From Unio delphinus (Eukaryota > Mollusca > Bivalvia > Unionida > Unionidae): 64,000 bases of DNA. How positions within the stretch are numbered: the stretch's first letter is position 1; each line of letters opens with the position of its first letter. The DNA is taken from contig JAQISU010000163.1 of NCBI GenBank assembly GCA_029339505.1, forward strand, positions 3,488,001 to 3,552,000, given 5' to 3'. This document shows positions 1-9,767 of the stretch, one piece after another. Below the pieces are notes generated by a model that saw nothing but the letters and a program-made list of their open reading frames with translations, had not been told where the DNA came from and made no database searches. The translations under genes and the position numbers were made by a program.

Positions 1-328
1 TGATGAAATTGCAAAATTGAAAAATCAGGATATCAGACTATCAGATGGCTTAAATCCTGATCAAATCAAGTCAGATTTTCAGGATATAGAATACGGAGTT
101 AGCACTAACAAATATATGCTACCAAAGAAGTATGCGCTCATCAAGAGAATTCAGAATTCTATTCGGGACTCTCTCGCATTTTCCAGTGACGTAAGTGTAT
201 TTGTTCCGTTATTTACTATCGTAGAACGAATACGAAAAGAATTGGGTAACAAATACGAATTGAAAAAGGAGGTTAATTCTAAAATTAGAAACCTACGAGC
301 GTTTATTCAAGAAAATGAACAATTTTGA
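1..328 (+). CDS. Small conserved element protein, 5' end outside window (partial)
   Basis: The frame is open from the first bases of the window and ends at TGA after about 108 residues. It aligns along its length with the 118-residue protein at 40691-41047 in copy 2, sharing the pattern D-[FY]-[QE]-DIEY, then KY-x-LP-K, then [SV]-x-[FI]-[VI]-x-LF-[ST]-x-VE. The copy 2 version suggests that only about ten N-terminal residues are missing. It is mostly helical and charged, with no membrane segment and no motif I recognise. Its position at the left edge of the morphogenesis block is the same in both copies, which argues for a real gene. The function is unknown. Confidence 0.6.
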   Translation, partial: DEIAKLKNQDIRLSDGLNPDQIKSDFQDIEYGVSTNKYMLPKKYALIKRIQNSIRDSLAFSSDVSVFVPLFTIVERIRKELGNKYELKKEVNSKIRNLRAFIQENEQF

Positions 329-592
329 TTGACCGACCCTCAAAGAGATTTTGTCATTTTTTGATTGTGACCGACCCTCAAAGAGATTTTCATTTTTTTA
401 GCATTTTTTGATTAAAAATGTCAAAATCAGTGAATAAAAAATTGATGGACAGTTCAGAATGAGGAAAGTCACATTATTATTATGTTACTTTCAACATCGA
501 TGGTAACGCTGTTAAAAATCATCCTACATGTCTGTTAGGTCGGGTTCGGGAAAATTGTTTTACAATTGAAAAATTGTTTCTGATTTCAAATA
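329..592. promoter_or_regulatory. Spacer with direct repeat and gene leader
   Basis: Two near-identical direct units containing GACCGACCCTCAAAGAGATT lie at about 330-400. From 562 to 577 there is a perfect hairpin, ACAATT-GAAA-AATTGT, with a GAAA tetraloop. The stretch from 558 to the ATG at 593 is repeated letter for letter before the next gene (1613-1649). That identity upstream of two unrelated genes suggests a shared transcription or translation signal. No gene is visible here; the minus-strand ORF found at this place in copy 2 has no counterpart. Confidence 0.5.
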
Positions 593-1579
593 ATGGTCAA
601 TGAAGCATTAACAACTAGATTGGTTCGTGAACGACTGGATGCAATCAGGAGATTTATACCAATTCGCGACTCTGTAAGAAATAAACTGCAACAACGACAG
701 AGTTTACAAACTGATTTTGCTGCAGGATCTGAAGAATTGTTTAAACCAGGAACCACAACAACGTACGGGGTAGAGCGTGTTATACGGGGAGATGTTCCAG
801 AGACGGGGAAATCTGTTATTGGTGAACTCGAAAAAATAGCAGCGAAAACTGAACAAACAAAACAGACTGTACAAAAAATGGAATAAAAAAGAACAGTAGA
901 CGACCTACGCATGAGATTTAACGAGAAAGGGTTAGCAGAAATCGATAAGACTGATCCAACAGAAATTCCTGCGCTTGTTGCTACGACTTATGAAAACAGG
1001 AAAAATATGTTGAAACCAGAACATCATAAATATGTTAAGAATTTCACTCATTGAGCTGATATATTCTACAAAATCAAAACTAAAGAAAGTCAGATTAAGA
1101 CAAATAGTGCATCATACATCGAATATATAAATGCAGTGGGTATAGTGTATAATCAATATGAAGAGTTTAAACAACAACAAAAACCGCCAAAATTGCAAAG
1201 GCGGCGACAGCAACCTGCAAAGAAAATATCTTTTTCACCTAAAAAACAACAACTACCTGATCGAGATGATGATGATGATGTTCTTGATTATTTACAATCC
1301 ACGGATTCAGACAAACTAGATGAAGCAACTGGTTATAGCGAAAGTGGATTGCAAGATTCCAGTGAGAATCCAAGAATTTCATGTCCTGGTAGTGTTCTCA
1401 GTGATATATCACGATTAGAGGTTCTTGTAGGAGGGTTCCGTGCTGAAAATAACTCACCGGAAATAATTAATGAAGCAGCTGATATCTGTAGACGGTTATT
1501 TCAAGGTGGTATCATGGATATCAGCACATATCGAGATTTCATTGGCGAGTTAGTGGAAAGTGGGTATCACAGTGATTAA
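593..1579 (+). pseudogene. Capsid-associated protein of copy 1 (two in-frame stops)
   Basis: This is one reading frame of about 328 codons broken by TAA at 884-886 and TGA at 1052-1054; the frame itself does not shift. The protein is hydrophilic and helical at the N end, with a conserved middle (YIEYINAVGIVY), a basic patch (LQRRRQQ), an acidic run (DRDDDDD) and a conserved C end (NNSPEIINEAADICRRLF). The copy 2 counterpart at 41460-42597 is similar throughout; its residue opposite the TGA is Trp. It lies between the small ORF and the pVI-like gene in copies 1 and 2, within the morphogenesis block, so a structural or assembly role is likely but inferred. The start is set by the shared leader ending at 593. 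Confidence 0.65.
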
Positions 1580-1612
1580 TTACCGGGACTGAATTCACAA
1601 TTGATAATTTTT

Positions 1613-1646
1613 TTTACAATTGAAAAATTGTTTCTGATTTCAAATA
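1613..1646 (+). promoter_or_regulatory. Shared gene leader with GAAA-loop hairpin
   Basis: The hairpin ACAATT-GAAA-AATTGT is at 1616-1631, followed by the same AT-rich stretch up to the ATG (1647) that precedes the gene at 593. Two adjacent, unrelated genes thus have an identical leader of about 37 bases. It could be a promoter, an initiator or a translation signal. Confidence 0.5.
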
Positions 1647-2084
1647 ATGATCAAACACTACAACCATGACAAACCAACCCCCGTCTATGTAGTTAATTCA
1701 CGGTTTCCGATTTATAGAGCATACTACGGAGATGGTTTAGGTAATACCATTGCAGGGTTATTTGCAAGAATGGCTCCAAAAGTGATGCCGTTAGCTAAAC
1801 AATTATCAATGAAAGCAATTGATGTTATTCGTGATAAGGGTATTAGCAAAATCTCCGATCTCGCCGGAAAAGTGTTTTCAGCCGCGAAGAATAAAATAAC
1901 ATCATTAGTGAAATCCAAAGGATTTTCAAAACCGTTACCATCTACAGCGAAAATGCCTGCAAGTGTTAGTAAAATTATAAATAACGCAGTAGATGAAAAA
2001 CTAGCGCAATTGACTTCAACCCCTGACCAAAGCAATATTGCAAATATGATAGCAGGAAGCGGCTTTAAAAAACTACGTCGATGA
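1647..2084 (+). CDS. pVI-like minor capsid protein, copy 1
   Basis: This intact frame encodes 145 residues. Near residue 26 it has a Gly-rich motif (YYGDGLGNTIAGLF) followed by an amphipathic helix (residues about 30-60) and a Lys/Ser-rich tail. Short capsid-internal proteins with a GDGLG-type start and an amphipathic helix, placed just before the major capsid gene, are typical of Polintons and are compared with adenovirus pVI, which disrupts membranes from inside the capsid. That role is inferred from position and composition. The copies at 42632 and 53280 are similar. The start follows the shared leader directly. This is the only undamaged version of the three. Confidence 0.6.
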   Translation: MIKHYNHDKPTPVYVVNSRFPIYRAYYGDGLGNTIAGLFARMAPKVMPLAKQLSMKAIDVIRDKGISKISDLAGKVFSAAKNKITSLVKSKGFSKPLPSTAKMPASVSKIINNAVDEKLAQLTSTPDQSNIANMIAGSGFKKLRR

Positions 2085-2122
2085 AAATCGTTTACGATTT
2101 AGACTCTGATAAATAGAATAAA

Positions 2123-3558
2123 ATGTTCAAACAGTCACGTGATCTGGCGTTTGATATAGACGCCCCAGTCCCCAAGGATGATTCTATACGCGATTATCAA
2201 TATTACGCCTATCATGCAATAGACTCAAATAGTCGATCAAGAATCGAACTTCAAGTCCATGATACCAGTAAATACTTTTTGCCCTGTGAAGCGTTTATTG
2301 AAGTAGAAGGAGAACTTGTAACAGTTGCTGATACTCCTGCTGTTCCAGCACCGTATCCAGCTGGTACTCAAGTCGGGTTTGTCAATAATGGTATCATGGC
2401 GCTATTTGAGAGTGCTAGATATCTCATTGATGGAAAAGAAATCGAGTCGATAGATCGCGATGTTGATGTGGCTACAACAATAATCGGGTTATCGAGATAT
2501 TCTGATGATTATACAAGATCAGCAGGACCTTCTATGATGTTTGCAAAGGATAATAAAAATACCGCTGGAGGAAATCAATTTGTTGTAAGACGACCAAAGA
2601 ATAATGCTGGCACCGCTAATATTGATGCCGAGGATATGATTATAAACAACGATGTTAATTTCAATCTAGGAGCTGCAAAACGTATTTCAATGTTGGAAGG
2701 GCGGCGTAAATTATTTTCATGCGCGATTCCACTGCATCTTATTTTTGGATTCTGTAGAAATGTTAGAAAAGTTATTTATGGAGCGAAGCATACAGTAGCA
2801 CTGGTCGAAAGAGTGATGATAATGACGCAATTTGGAGGATTCCAGTAGATGCTGCAAATCCAAATGCTGATGCTGGTAAAGTCATTTTAACAAAACTGTC
2901 ATTGTGGATGCCAGTATTGACTCCATCAATTACTGCAGAAGAACGATTATTATCATTTATGGACCAAGGAGGAAAATCATTACTAAGTTGGCTAACGGTA
3001 AGTACAGATGTTAAACAATCAAATCTGAACGGGTTATTCACGTGGAATCTAGCATAAAAACAAGGCATGGCTGCACCACGTCATATATTTATTGCGTTAC
3101 AGGATAACACACGAGTTGGCAATCAACTCTCAAGCCATATGATATTTGATCAATTAGGTGTTAAAGACGTCTCACTGAGAATAAACGGCCAGCAGGAACC
3201 ATCTGAAGATGTACAACTTAATTACACAGAAAATCATATTGCTCGCGTGTATCATAGATTGTTGTCATTTATGGCACGCGATCCAAATGTTGATACTGGT
3301 TTGCAAATATCACAATTTGATTTTAAAAATCTATATCCGATCGATTACTTTTCACTGGAACATCTTAATTTGATGAGACAATTATTCGCTGATATACACT
3401 TTAGAGCTAATGTGCTTCGTGGTGCTATTGCTAATTATAGAGCGGTTGCTGTCATTCTCAGTGATAAATCAATGCTACTTGAAGGTGTTGGAGGAAGAAT
3501 GAGAGTGGTAGATGCGCCAGTAGAAAATCTCCGAACAATTTTTCCATTGAAATTGTAA
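2123..3558 (+). pseudogene. Major capsid protein, copy 1 (frameshift and stop)
   Basis: The sequence corresponds along its whole length to the intact 468-residue capsid protein at 43159-44565. Shared landmarks include QVHDTSKYFLPCE near the N end, GIMALFESARYLI, RYSDDYTRSAGPSMMFAKD, and the C-terminal AVILSDKSMLLEGVGGRMRV. A frame change occurs near 2805 (probably one base lost in the Leu-Val-Arg region) and an in-frame TAA at 3055-3057 replaces a Ser codon. The product would be a double-jelly-roll capsid subunit, as in Polintons and adenovirus-like lineages. A hairpin (AATCGT-TT-ACGATT) lies just before the start, at about 2088-2101. Confidence 0.8.
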
Positions 3559-3586
3559 ACGATTTAGAATCAATCTATTATGTATA

Positions 3587-4091
3587 ATGTCATATAGTGT
3601 TATTAGTGTTGCGTTAACCCCCGGTCAAATAAAAAAATTGCAATCGTAATCAGCTAAAAAATGTGGAACCACAATCACGCAGAAACCCAATCAAATGACT
3701 GGTGGTGCAAATAAATTATCGCTGACAACTCGTCAAATAAAACATTTCAATGATGCACTTGTAGCAAAAAAAGGTGTTCAGATTACTCTTTCTGTGGCTG
3801 CTATCAAAAATATGATTAAATCAGGTGGTATATTTCCATTGTTAGCTGCGATTCCGGCCTTGATTGCAGCAGCAGCCCATGCTGTGGCTAAAGCAGCGGC
3901 GTTAGGAGCCGTTGGTACTGCAGCAGGAATGGCACTAAAGAAGGCATCTGGACAGGGATATAAAAAAGGGAAAGGGTCTAAGACTACCAGGAACCCCGTA
4001 TTCATGGTACAGCGGAAAGGGTCTAAGACTACCAGGAACCCCGTATTCATGGTACAGCGGAAAAGGCCTGAGACTAGGACCGGTTTATTAA
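3587..4091 (+). pseudogene. pX-like basic/hydrophobic capsid protein, copy 1
   Basis: Reading from ATG 3587, the protein matches the copy 2 version at 44626 but has TAA at 3647-3649 in place of a Lys codon. Domains in order: a short SVISVALTPGQIKK start, a TTRQIKHFNDAL segment, a hydrophobic Ala-rich segment (SGGIFPLLAAIPALIAAAA) and a Lys-rich stretch. An extra G in the run near 3974-3976 switches the frame, so that the repeat tail (GKGLRLPG type, three units here) is left out of frame and the ORF runs on into the protease frame. The hydrophobic segment suggests membrane interaction. Confidence 0.6.
3975..4090 (+). repeat. 45-bp tandem repeat in the pX-like gene tail
   Basis: Two exact 45-bp units (3975-4064) and a third partial unit encode, in the pX frame, a motif built around GKGLRLPGTPYSWYS. 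Copy 2 has two units and copy 4 has about three of a related form. The unit length is a multiple of three, so unit number can change without shifting the frame. Confidence 0.75.
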
Positions 4092-4141
4092 TTCAGAAAT
4101 CTTCGATTTCCGAACCTATGGTTCCCAAATCTTCGATTCCT

Positions 4142-4567
4142 ATGTCCAATTTTGATTTAATGGATGCCGCTAAAAAACTGGCGATTAAAAATTTCAGAGG
4201 TGTCTTTATGAAAGATCAATTACCACATCAACGAAACAACACTGAAACCGGAATCATTAATTTAGATAACAGCACCGGACCTGGAACTCACTGGATTGCA
4301 TACGCTATTGATCCACGTGCAATCGTCTACTTTGATTCATATGGATTAGCACCGCCAAAAGAGTTTATGCGTTACATAAAAAATTTTCCAATGAAGACTT
4401 GGTATTCTACGCTACCAACACAACAAATGAATGATCCACCAATATGCGGCAGTGAAGTATTAAATGTCCTTGACGCTATTTCAGCATCTAGAAAACAACC
4501 ACACATTGTCGTAAATGAATACACTTGCAATCACTGGCAACGACGAAGTCGTCAAAAACGATTTTAG
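4142..4567 (+). CDS. Adenain-type cysteine protease, copy 1
   Basis: From the Met before SNFDLMDAAKKLAIKNF this is a protein of about 141 residues. The catalytic set of the adenovirus protease family can be read in order: His in GTHWIAYAID, Asp in YFDSYGLAPP, Gln in QQMNDPP and Cys in PPICGSEVLNVL. This enzyme class (C5, Ulp1-like fold) matures capsid proteins. The open frame actually continues upstream to 3695 because of the frameshift in the pX-like gene, giving an artificial 290-codon ORF; the copy 2 layout and the conserved Met support 4142 as the natural start. The C end differs from copy 2 in its last dozen residues. Confidence 0.8.
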   Translation: MSNFDLMDAAKKLAIKNFRGVFMKDQLPHQRNNTETGIINLDNSTGPGTHWIAYAIDPRAIVYFDSYGLAPPKEFMRYIKNFPMKTWYSTLPTQQMNDPPICGSEVLNVLDAISASRKQPHIVVNEYTCNHWQRRSRQKRF

Positions 4568-4587
4568 AGAGAGATGTATAAAATAAT

Positions 4588-5420
4588 ATGATTGATATTT
4601 GGGGGAGATCTTTGAAACCCAAACCCGATGGCACTGCAAAAATGTCTTCAACCGGTGATATAAAAAAATAATCGAAGATGAAATAGCTGAGACGTTAAAC
4701 TTAACAAGTGTTGACCCCGGGGAAATAGTTGTATTTCAAGACAAACAGGGTAAATTGAAAAGCAGTGATGTATCATTGGATGACATTTTGATACGGCAGC
4801 GCGACGCCGCTGAAAACTTTATTGCGTTGTATTCCAACGGTGGACGACTTAAACCAGGCGCACTTGTGTCTACGATCACCGACGCGATTGCCACCCACGA
4901 CCATGAGTTGGATAATTCTCTGTTAGAACTAGCAACACTTCAATCTAAAATTGAAGAACACGGAAAACAGTTTACATCATTTCGTAGAAATATCATTGAT
5001 AAATTTATTGGAACCCCGTTGGATAAAATTGAAATAAAACTCCCTGATATTAAAAAATCCATCGATGAGACGAAAAACTTCATCGAAGCAATCAAAAATG
5101 ATTTTTCGAGGATGATAACAATCATTGAAAAAACAAAAATTCCTCATGAGAAAACCAACAACGTAGTATACACAATCCAACACGGATCATTTGCGTGGAC
5201 ACCTACAAACAACAAATTAGATATCACTGCAACCGTTAAAGGTATTTATCGATTAACACTAGTAACACCGACTCAATTTAATATTTCATCGTCGAGTTCA
5301 TCTGGGGTCAACAATACGATTTCAACGATCATCGACAAGGATACAACTGAACAGTTCACGATAACATCTACTGATAAAAATCTGGTTAGGTTTCAACAAC
5401 GTGGTATGTGGAATTCGTAG
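4588..5420 (+). pseudogene. Fibre-like protein, copy 1, short-stalk form (frameshift)
   Basis: ATG 4588 opens MIDIWGRSLK, matching the start of the copy 2 protein. A shift at the A7 run 4662-4668 separates this from the main frame, which is open to 5420. The anchor region (VVFQDKQGKLKSSDVSLDD) is nearly identical to copy 2. The stalk contains one module (FIGTPL then an Ile/Lys-rich helix), whereas copy 2 has about four FFGxP-type modules. The C-terminal domain (VYTIQHGSFAWTP) aligns with the copy 2 C end and is Ser/Thr-rich. The architecture of anchor, coiled stalk and beta-rich head suggests a trimeric fibre or spike; that is inference. Confidence 0.6.
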
Positions 5421-5440
5421 CGGATTTAAGTACATAACTA

Positions 5441-5500
5441 AATTGAAAGGAAAATCCTTCGGATTTCACAATTGAAAACACTAGTGTTTTTACAATAAAA
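5441..5500 (+). promoter_or_regulatory. Leader motif before membrane-protein gene
   Basis: It contains AATCCTTCGGATT (a hairpin), then AATTGAAAACACTAGTGTTTT (trimmed here), whose inner AAACACTAGTGTTT is a perfect palindrome, then TTTACAATAAAAATG ending on the start codon at 5501. Related blocks stand before several structural genes of copy 2. Confidence 0.5.
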
Positions 5501-6209
5501 ATGATTTCATCAACGCAATGTCGCTATTATCAGGTCAGAGAATTTCAAACTAGACTCAAAACCCTCGCCGAGGAGTATCAAATAAAAATAAAAAAATACC
5601 GACGAAGAATCACCGCAATTGATATTACTATGTACTCGGTGTCGAGCGTTCTCGCTGGCGCCGGAATAATACTTGCATCGGTTACAATGATTGCCCCGGT
5701 CGTAGTTCCAATTTGCATTTCTGCAGCGGCTACAATCGCGGGTATATCAACCGGGATAACAAAAAAGATATCATCATGCAGCCAGAGTAAACTGCAAGAT
5801 TACTTAATTCAATTTCATATTGTATTAACCGCATACTCGCAATTATCCTCGATGATATCATCGTCACTCGATAATACAATTATATCAGATAGTGAGTTCT
5901 CAGCGATGGTCAGTATTTACGATTCCGCGATATCGAAATTAGAGCGACAACATGAATATAATAACAATGACAACACCGATGGAATCAGAAAACAGGAACC
6001 CGAAAACCAGAATGATCTCAATAACCTCAACGATATCAGATAGTGAGTTCTCAGTGATTGTCAGTATTTATGATTCCGCGATATCAAAATTAGAGCGACA
6101 ACAACAGTATAATAACAATGACGACACCGATGGAATTACTTCAACGAATAGTGGTGAACACGAACCCAGTACAAACAAGCATGATATCAATAACATCAAC
6201 GAATCCTGA
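5501..6209 (+). pseudogene. Membrane protein of the structural block, copy 1 (internal duplication)
   Basis: The frame from 5501 gives 180 residues ending at 6043. A basic, coiled N region (KKYRRRITAIDITMYSV) leads to two long hydrophobic segments (roughly residues 50-85), then a Cys-containing loop (SSCSQSKLQDY) and a Ser-rich C region. The counterpart at 47141 is 218 residues. A segment of about 150 bp (from about 5882) is duplicated in tandem (from about 6033), and the second copy, in a different frame, restores the normal tail up to 6209. The copy 2 protein lacks this duplication. Proteins with an IDIT..SV motif followed by hydrophobic helices are recurrent in Polinton structural blocks; the function is unknown. 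Confidence 0.6.
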
Positions 6210-7510
6210 ATTCAGTGTGAATTTCCCTAGCCCAGTCCCCGTGAAGGAGATAGCGCTAGAAAAACTACGAGTGTATCACAGTTGGCCTAATATCAGATCA
6301 AAATCATTTGGTGGTCAACAACCGAATAATTCACTGGTATTTGCGAATAAGAATAAACCCGACGGAACTCCAGACTGGAACGTTGTTTCCATACCAACCG
6401 GATCATACCAAATTGAACAAATCAAAGATGAATTGCAACGTAGAATAAAATCCATTACTGGAGCAGAATCGAAAATCGCTATAACAGTTCATGAGCCGAC
6501 GCTATCATCCGCAATTGAGATAAGCACAGAAGGATACGTCGTAGATATCTATCAGAGTTCTATTAGAACCTTACTAGGATGGCCTGAATTACCACCAGGG
6601 GGAAAAACCGTTGATTTACCAGAACCACAAAAAAACTGATTATATCACCGACAAAATAAAACCTGATAATCCAATAAAGAGTTATAAAGATCACATAATT
6701 ACTATAGATTTTTTTGATCTCGGATACGAACCAACTGGAAGAGAGAAGGAAGAGGATAGTATAGAGGGATATCATTTTGTTGACGAACCTAAAATCGTTA
6801 AAAATTTCACAGCAATGAATAATGATTTTTCGCTGTTGTTAATATCTCTTAAATCCGGCTCTCTCACCCGAGATGAATTTATCAGCGTCGTAGAAACATG
6901 CAACAAAATTATCGACGATATGGAAACATTTAATCTGAAAATTATTCAGGATATATTAGATGACGATAATCCCCTATCGAGAACAACATTTGCATCAGAC
7001 TATAAAATCCCCGTCAAAGATATCCCCACATTCAAACTACCGGGATATAACGTACCAGAACTAAAAAAACTTCTCAGTGACACCATCGATGTTGGTTTTA
7101 AAATAATTCATGATGCATGGAAAAAAACAGCATCAAAGGAAATAAAAATCCTCAAACATAATAATGATCCAGATGGTGGCGGTAGGCATATCGCTCCGTT
7201 CAACGTGAATATATCCTCAGTGATTGCGCTCAATTTAGTATGTGATGTTATCGAAGGAAGCTATCAAATTAATCTCGAACGATCAAATCAAGCTCAGCAA
7301 GGATATATTCTTTATTCGTTTGCACCAATAGCCCCTCCAGGATTTTTAATAATTGAGTCTCCGGTTAATCCAGTCTATATGCGATGTCATAATGATTCAT
7401 TAACCAGAATTAATTTCAAACTCACAGATCAGTCCAATAATCTAATTGATCTACAAGAGGAGGTGTTTAGGTGTTTGCTAAATGGAGACTTATATTTTTT
7501 GGTTAAATGA
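6118..7510 (+). pseudogene. Penton-like minor capsid protein, copy 1 (frameshift)
   Basis: Two overlapping frames, 6118-6639 and 6611-7510, together cover the copy 2 gene at 47697-49013. The break is near 6630-6640. N-terminal landmarks are EFSVNFPSPVPVKEI and RVYHSWPNIRS; C-terminal landmarks are NNDPDGGGRHIAP, YILYSFAPIAPPGF and the closing LTRINFKLTDQSNNLIDLQ. A closing jelly-roll strand of the LTDQ-x-NLIDL type at the very end of the structural block is characteristic of Polinton minor capsid (penton) proteins. It overlaps the end of the membrane-protein gene, as in copy 2. The final 12 residues diverge from copy 2. Confidence 0.65.
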
Positions 7511-7598
7511 GATTTCGTTGGAAGGCTCTATTTTTTGTTTTGAGGATTCAATCTATTTTTTGCCTGAAAACGTTGTAGGGTTCACCCTCTCTGCTGCT
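7511..7598. repeat. Right terminal inverted repeat remnant of copy 1
   Basis: The last 27 bases (7572-7598) ending CACCCTCTCTGCTGCT are the same as the outer end of copy 2. Unlike copy 2, the 90 bases between the last gene and the tip do not contain the inner inverted arm or the rest of the 180-bp repeat, so the repeat is shortened or replaced. Confidence 0.7.
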
Positions 7599-8617
7599 TC
7601 ATGCATTGTATAGCGAACTGGTAAAACCTCATTAAATCTTTGTTTCTATTTAAGTTTAGACTACTTTTTGAACTTGTCACTTAGACACTTTCACTTTCCA
7701 CTCTTTGGAAAGACTGGCAATATCGCAGCTCACCTTACAGCAGAGACTGAGCAGCAACGTACCGTGTGCAAAAGGTATGGACTCGCTTGCAAATTTTTTT
7801 GTTTGGCAGCACTATCGCCATATACGCTGGGATGACATTTGGTTCTATCCATTCTAGTTTCTGCTACTCTCGCTATCCTCAGGTAGATCGTGTCACACGT
7901 AGTCGGTTCTTCTTGTTGGTTGGGCAATTCATTGTCCGGCGTCTCAGCATGAAGGTTCAACACCACGATCAGATCCGAGTCCTCGCGGGAAGTTGAACTG
8001 AACTCTATCACATACAGACATAGTCTAGTGAACGGTCTGAGATGACAACCTTTCTGAGCATGAGTTATAGTTGCACTTCAGGAACAGTTAAATGCTTCTG
8101 ACTTTTTTAAATTGACCGAAGAGCCACAATCATCATCTTCTTATTTTTATAGAATTTCTTTTTACCAGAATGTATTAACAATAGGTTTCAGGGTGGAATG
8201 ATGTTTTCTCTAAGTTTTAAATGCATAGTGTTATTTTATACATCATCACACTGAACGTGTTTGCATCACCTCAACAAATTCAATTTATGGATGTTAGTGC
8301 TCTTCTTACTGGACATAAGATGGAAATTGTGGATGTAGTACCTTGTTGTCACGCAGAATATAAAAGTTATCACATATTATCTTGCAATGTAGTTTTAAAT
8401 GGTTTAATTTCTAATCTAATCTACAATTTTCTGTGGCAATGCAATAATTCGAGTGGATTGGTGACCACACCTAAACGATTTTTCGCACAAACTAACACTA
8501 ACATGTACATGTATTTTGTATCTCGTTAGATTACAGCTATCAACTGTGCAAAATGCCGTTGTCTGTGAAAATATATGAAGTAGTGTGCAATGATATTTCG
8601 CCAGCTATATTTAGGAT
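7599..8617. other. No gene recognised
   Basis: This is host flank to the right of copy 1. Short ORFs on both strands (for example 8221-8529 plus) have no recognisable motif and no coding-like composition. Confidence 0.5.
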
Positions 8618-8980
<363 letters not shown>

Positions 8981-9042
8981 ACATAACTTTGCTTCATGAA
9001 TCATTGCAAGGAAAATAAGAAACACTTCGAATTCTATTCTTT

Positions 9043-9339
9043 TTATGTAAGGCTGAATGCTGTAATGCTGCAATTATATTTATTTCCTTCGTTCGGAGTC
9101 AGTCTATAAATCTTTGACAGCCTTATGAACTTACATTCTACCAAAACTCCTTTCTTCATGTCGCCACCAGAGTATGTCCCAATTTTAGCAAGATTGTACT
9201 TTCCCTTCAAAAGTCTTTTATATAGTGCTTTTGTCACATAATTCTTTACATTGTTCCCATTGATAATACCCTTGATATGATAAATATTTCCTGGTTTGAA
9301 ATGAAAGTGTTTCCTATTAAAATAGACTTTTGGTTTCAT
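9043..9339 (-). CDS. Unrecognised 98-residue ORF
   Basis: The open frame has a basic composition (KPGNIYHIKGIINGNN, LYKRLLKGKYNLAKIG) that looks less random than its surroundings. It has no signal peptide, membrane helix or motif I can name. It could be a fragment of a mobile element or of a host exon; I cannot choose. Confidence 0.25.
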   Translation of the reverse strand: MKPKVYFNRKHFHFKPGNIYHIKGIINGNNVKNYVTKALYKRLLKGKYNLAKIGTYSGGDMKKGVLVECKFIRLSKIYRLTPNEGNKYNCSITAFSLT

Positions 9340-9399
9340 CTTACTTGTGTCATTGTATAATTATATTGTTTTAATACACATCAATTTACTATTCATATA

Positions 9400-9767
9400 A
9401 TGTGGCTAAAGCCAATAAGGCAATCCCCTTGCAAGAAGCATCTGAACGGTCTGTATTTGTTAAACATCTTGTTGATGGTTTCACATCATCAAAAATAATC
9501 AGATCATATATGAATGGCAAGGCGTTTATTGTTGGCTATGTCAGTGCTTTCACTTGCCATTACTGTCACAAATGTCGAATGTTGCAGGTCATGTATAACA
9601 TTATCGTCAACAACATTTGATAGGCTCTCCAGTGTCTCTGAACAGGTAGTGACCGAGTCAATTTCTTCAGCTGTTAATTTGTGTATTAAAGTAAGAATAT
9701 ATTTGTATTTTAAAAAAGGGTTTACTTCTATACTCAGATAATACAAACACGTAAGTAGTACTTTCAC
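9400..9767 (-). pseudogene. hAT/DUF4371-like transposase fragment
   Basis: On the minus strand the frame 9504-9767 contains VMASESTDIANNKRLAIH, the usual 'DESTDI..KQL' catalytic-core signature of domesticated hAT-type proteins with Asp changed to Ser. Immediately downstream, in another frame, RCLTNTDRSDASCKGIAL fits the next conserved block of that family. The fragment is frameshifted and short. Identification is from motif pattern only. Confidence 0.5.

Larger units (their letters stand above)
1..7598 (+). mobile_element. Polinton/Maverick-like element, copy 1 (right half only)
   Basis: This is the structural half of a virus-like DNA transposon that enters the window already in progress. 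Gene order (small ORF, capsid-associated protein, pVI-like, major capsid protein, pX-like, protease, fibre-like, membrane protein, penton-like) is the same as in copy 2, with clear protein similarity gene by gene. The right end at 7598 closes with the same terminal sequence as copy 2. Its left, replicative half lies outside the window. Most genes carry one or two stops or frameshifts, so the copy looks inactive. The match to copy 2 is seen directly; the assignment to the Polinton group rests on the capsid, protease, ATPase and integrase set of copy 2. Confidence 0.85.

Noticed and set aside
1136..1579. Independent gene in copy 1
   Set aside because: It is the C-terminal part of the capsid-associated frame that starts at 593; the upstream part is only separated by stops.
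3695..4567. Natural fusion of pX-like protein and protease
   Set aside because: The fusion results from a frame change in the G/A runs near 3970; in copy 2 the two are in different frames, and the pX-like tail has its own stop.
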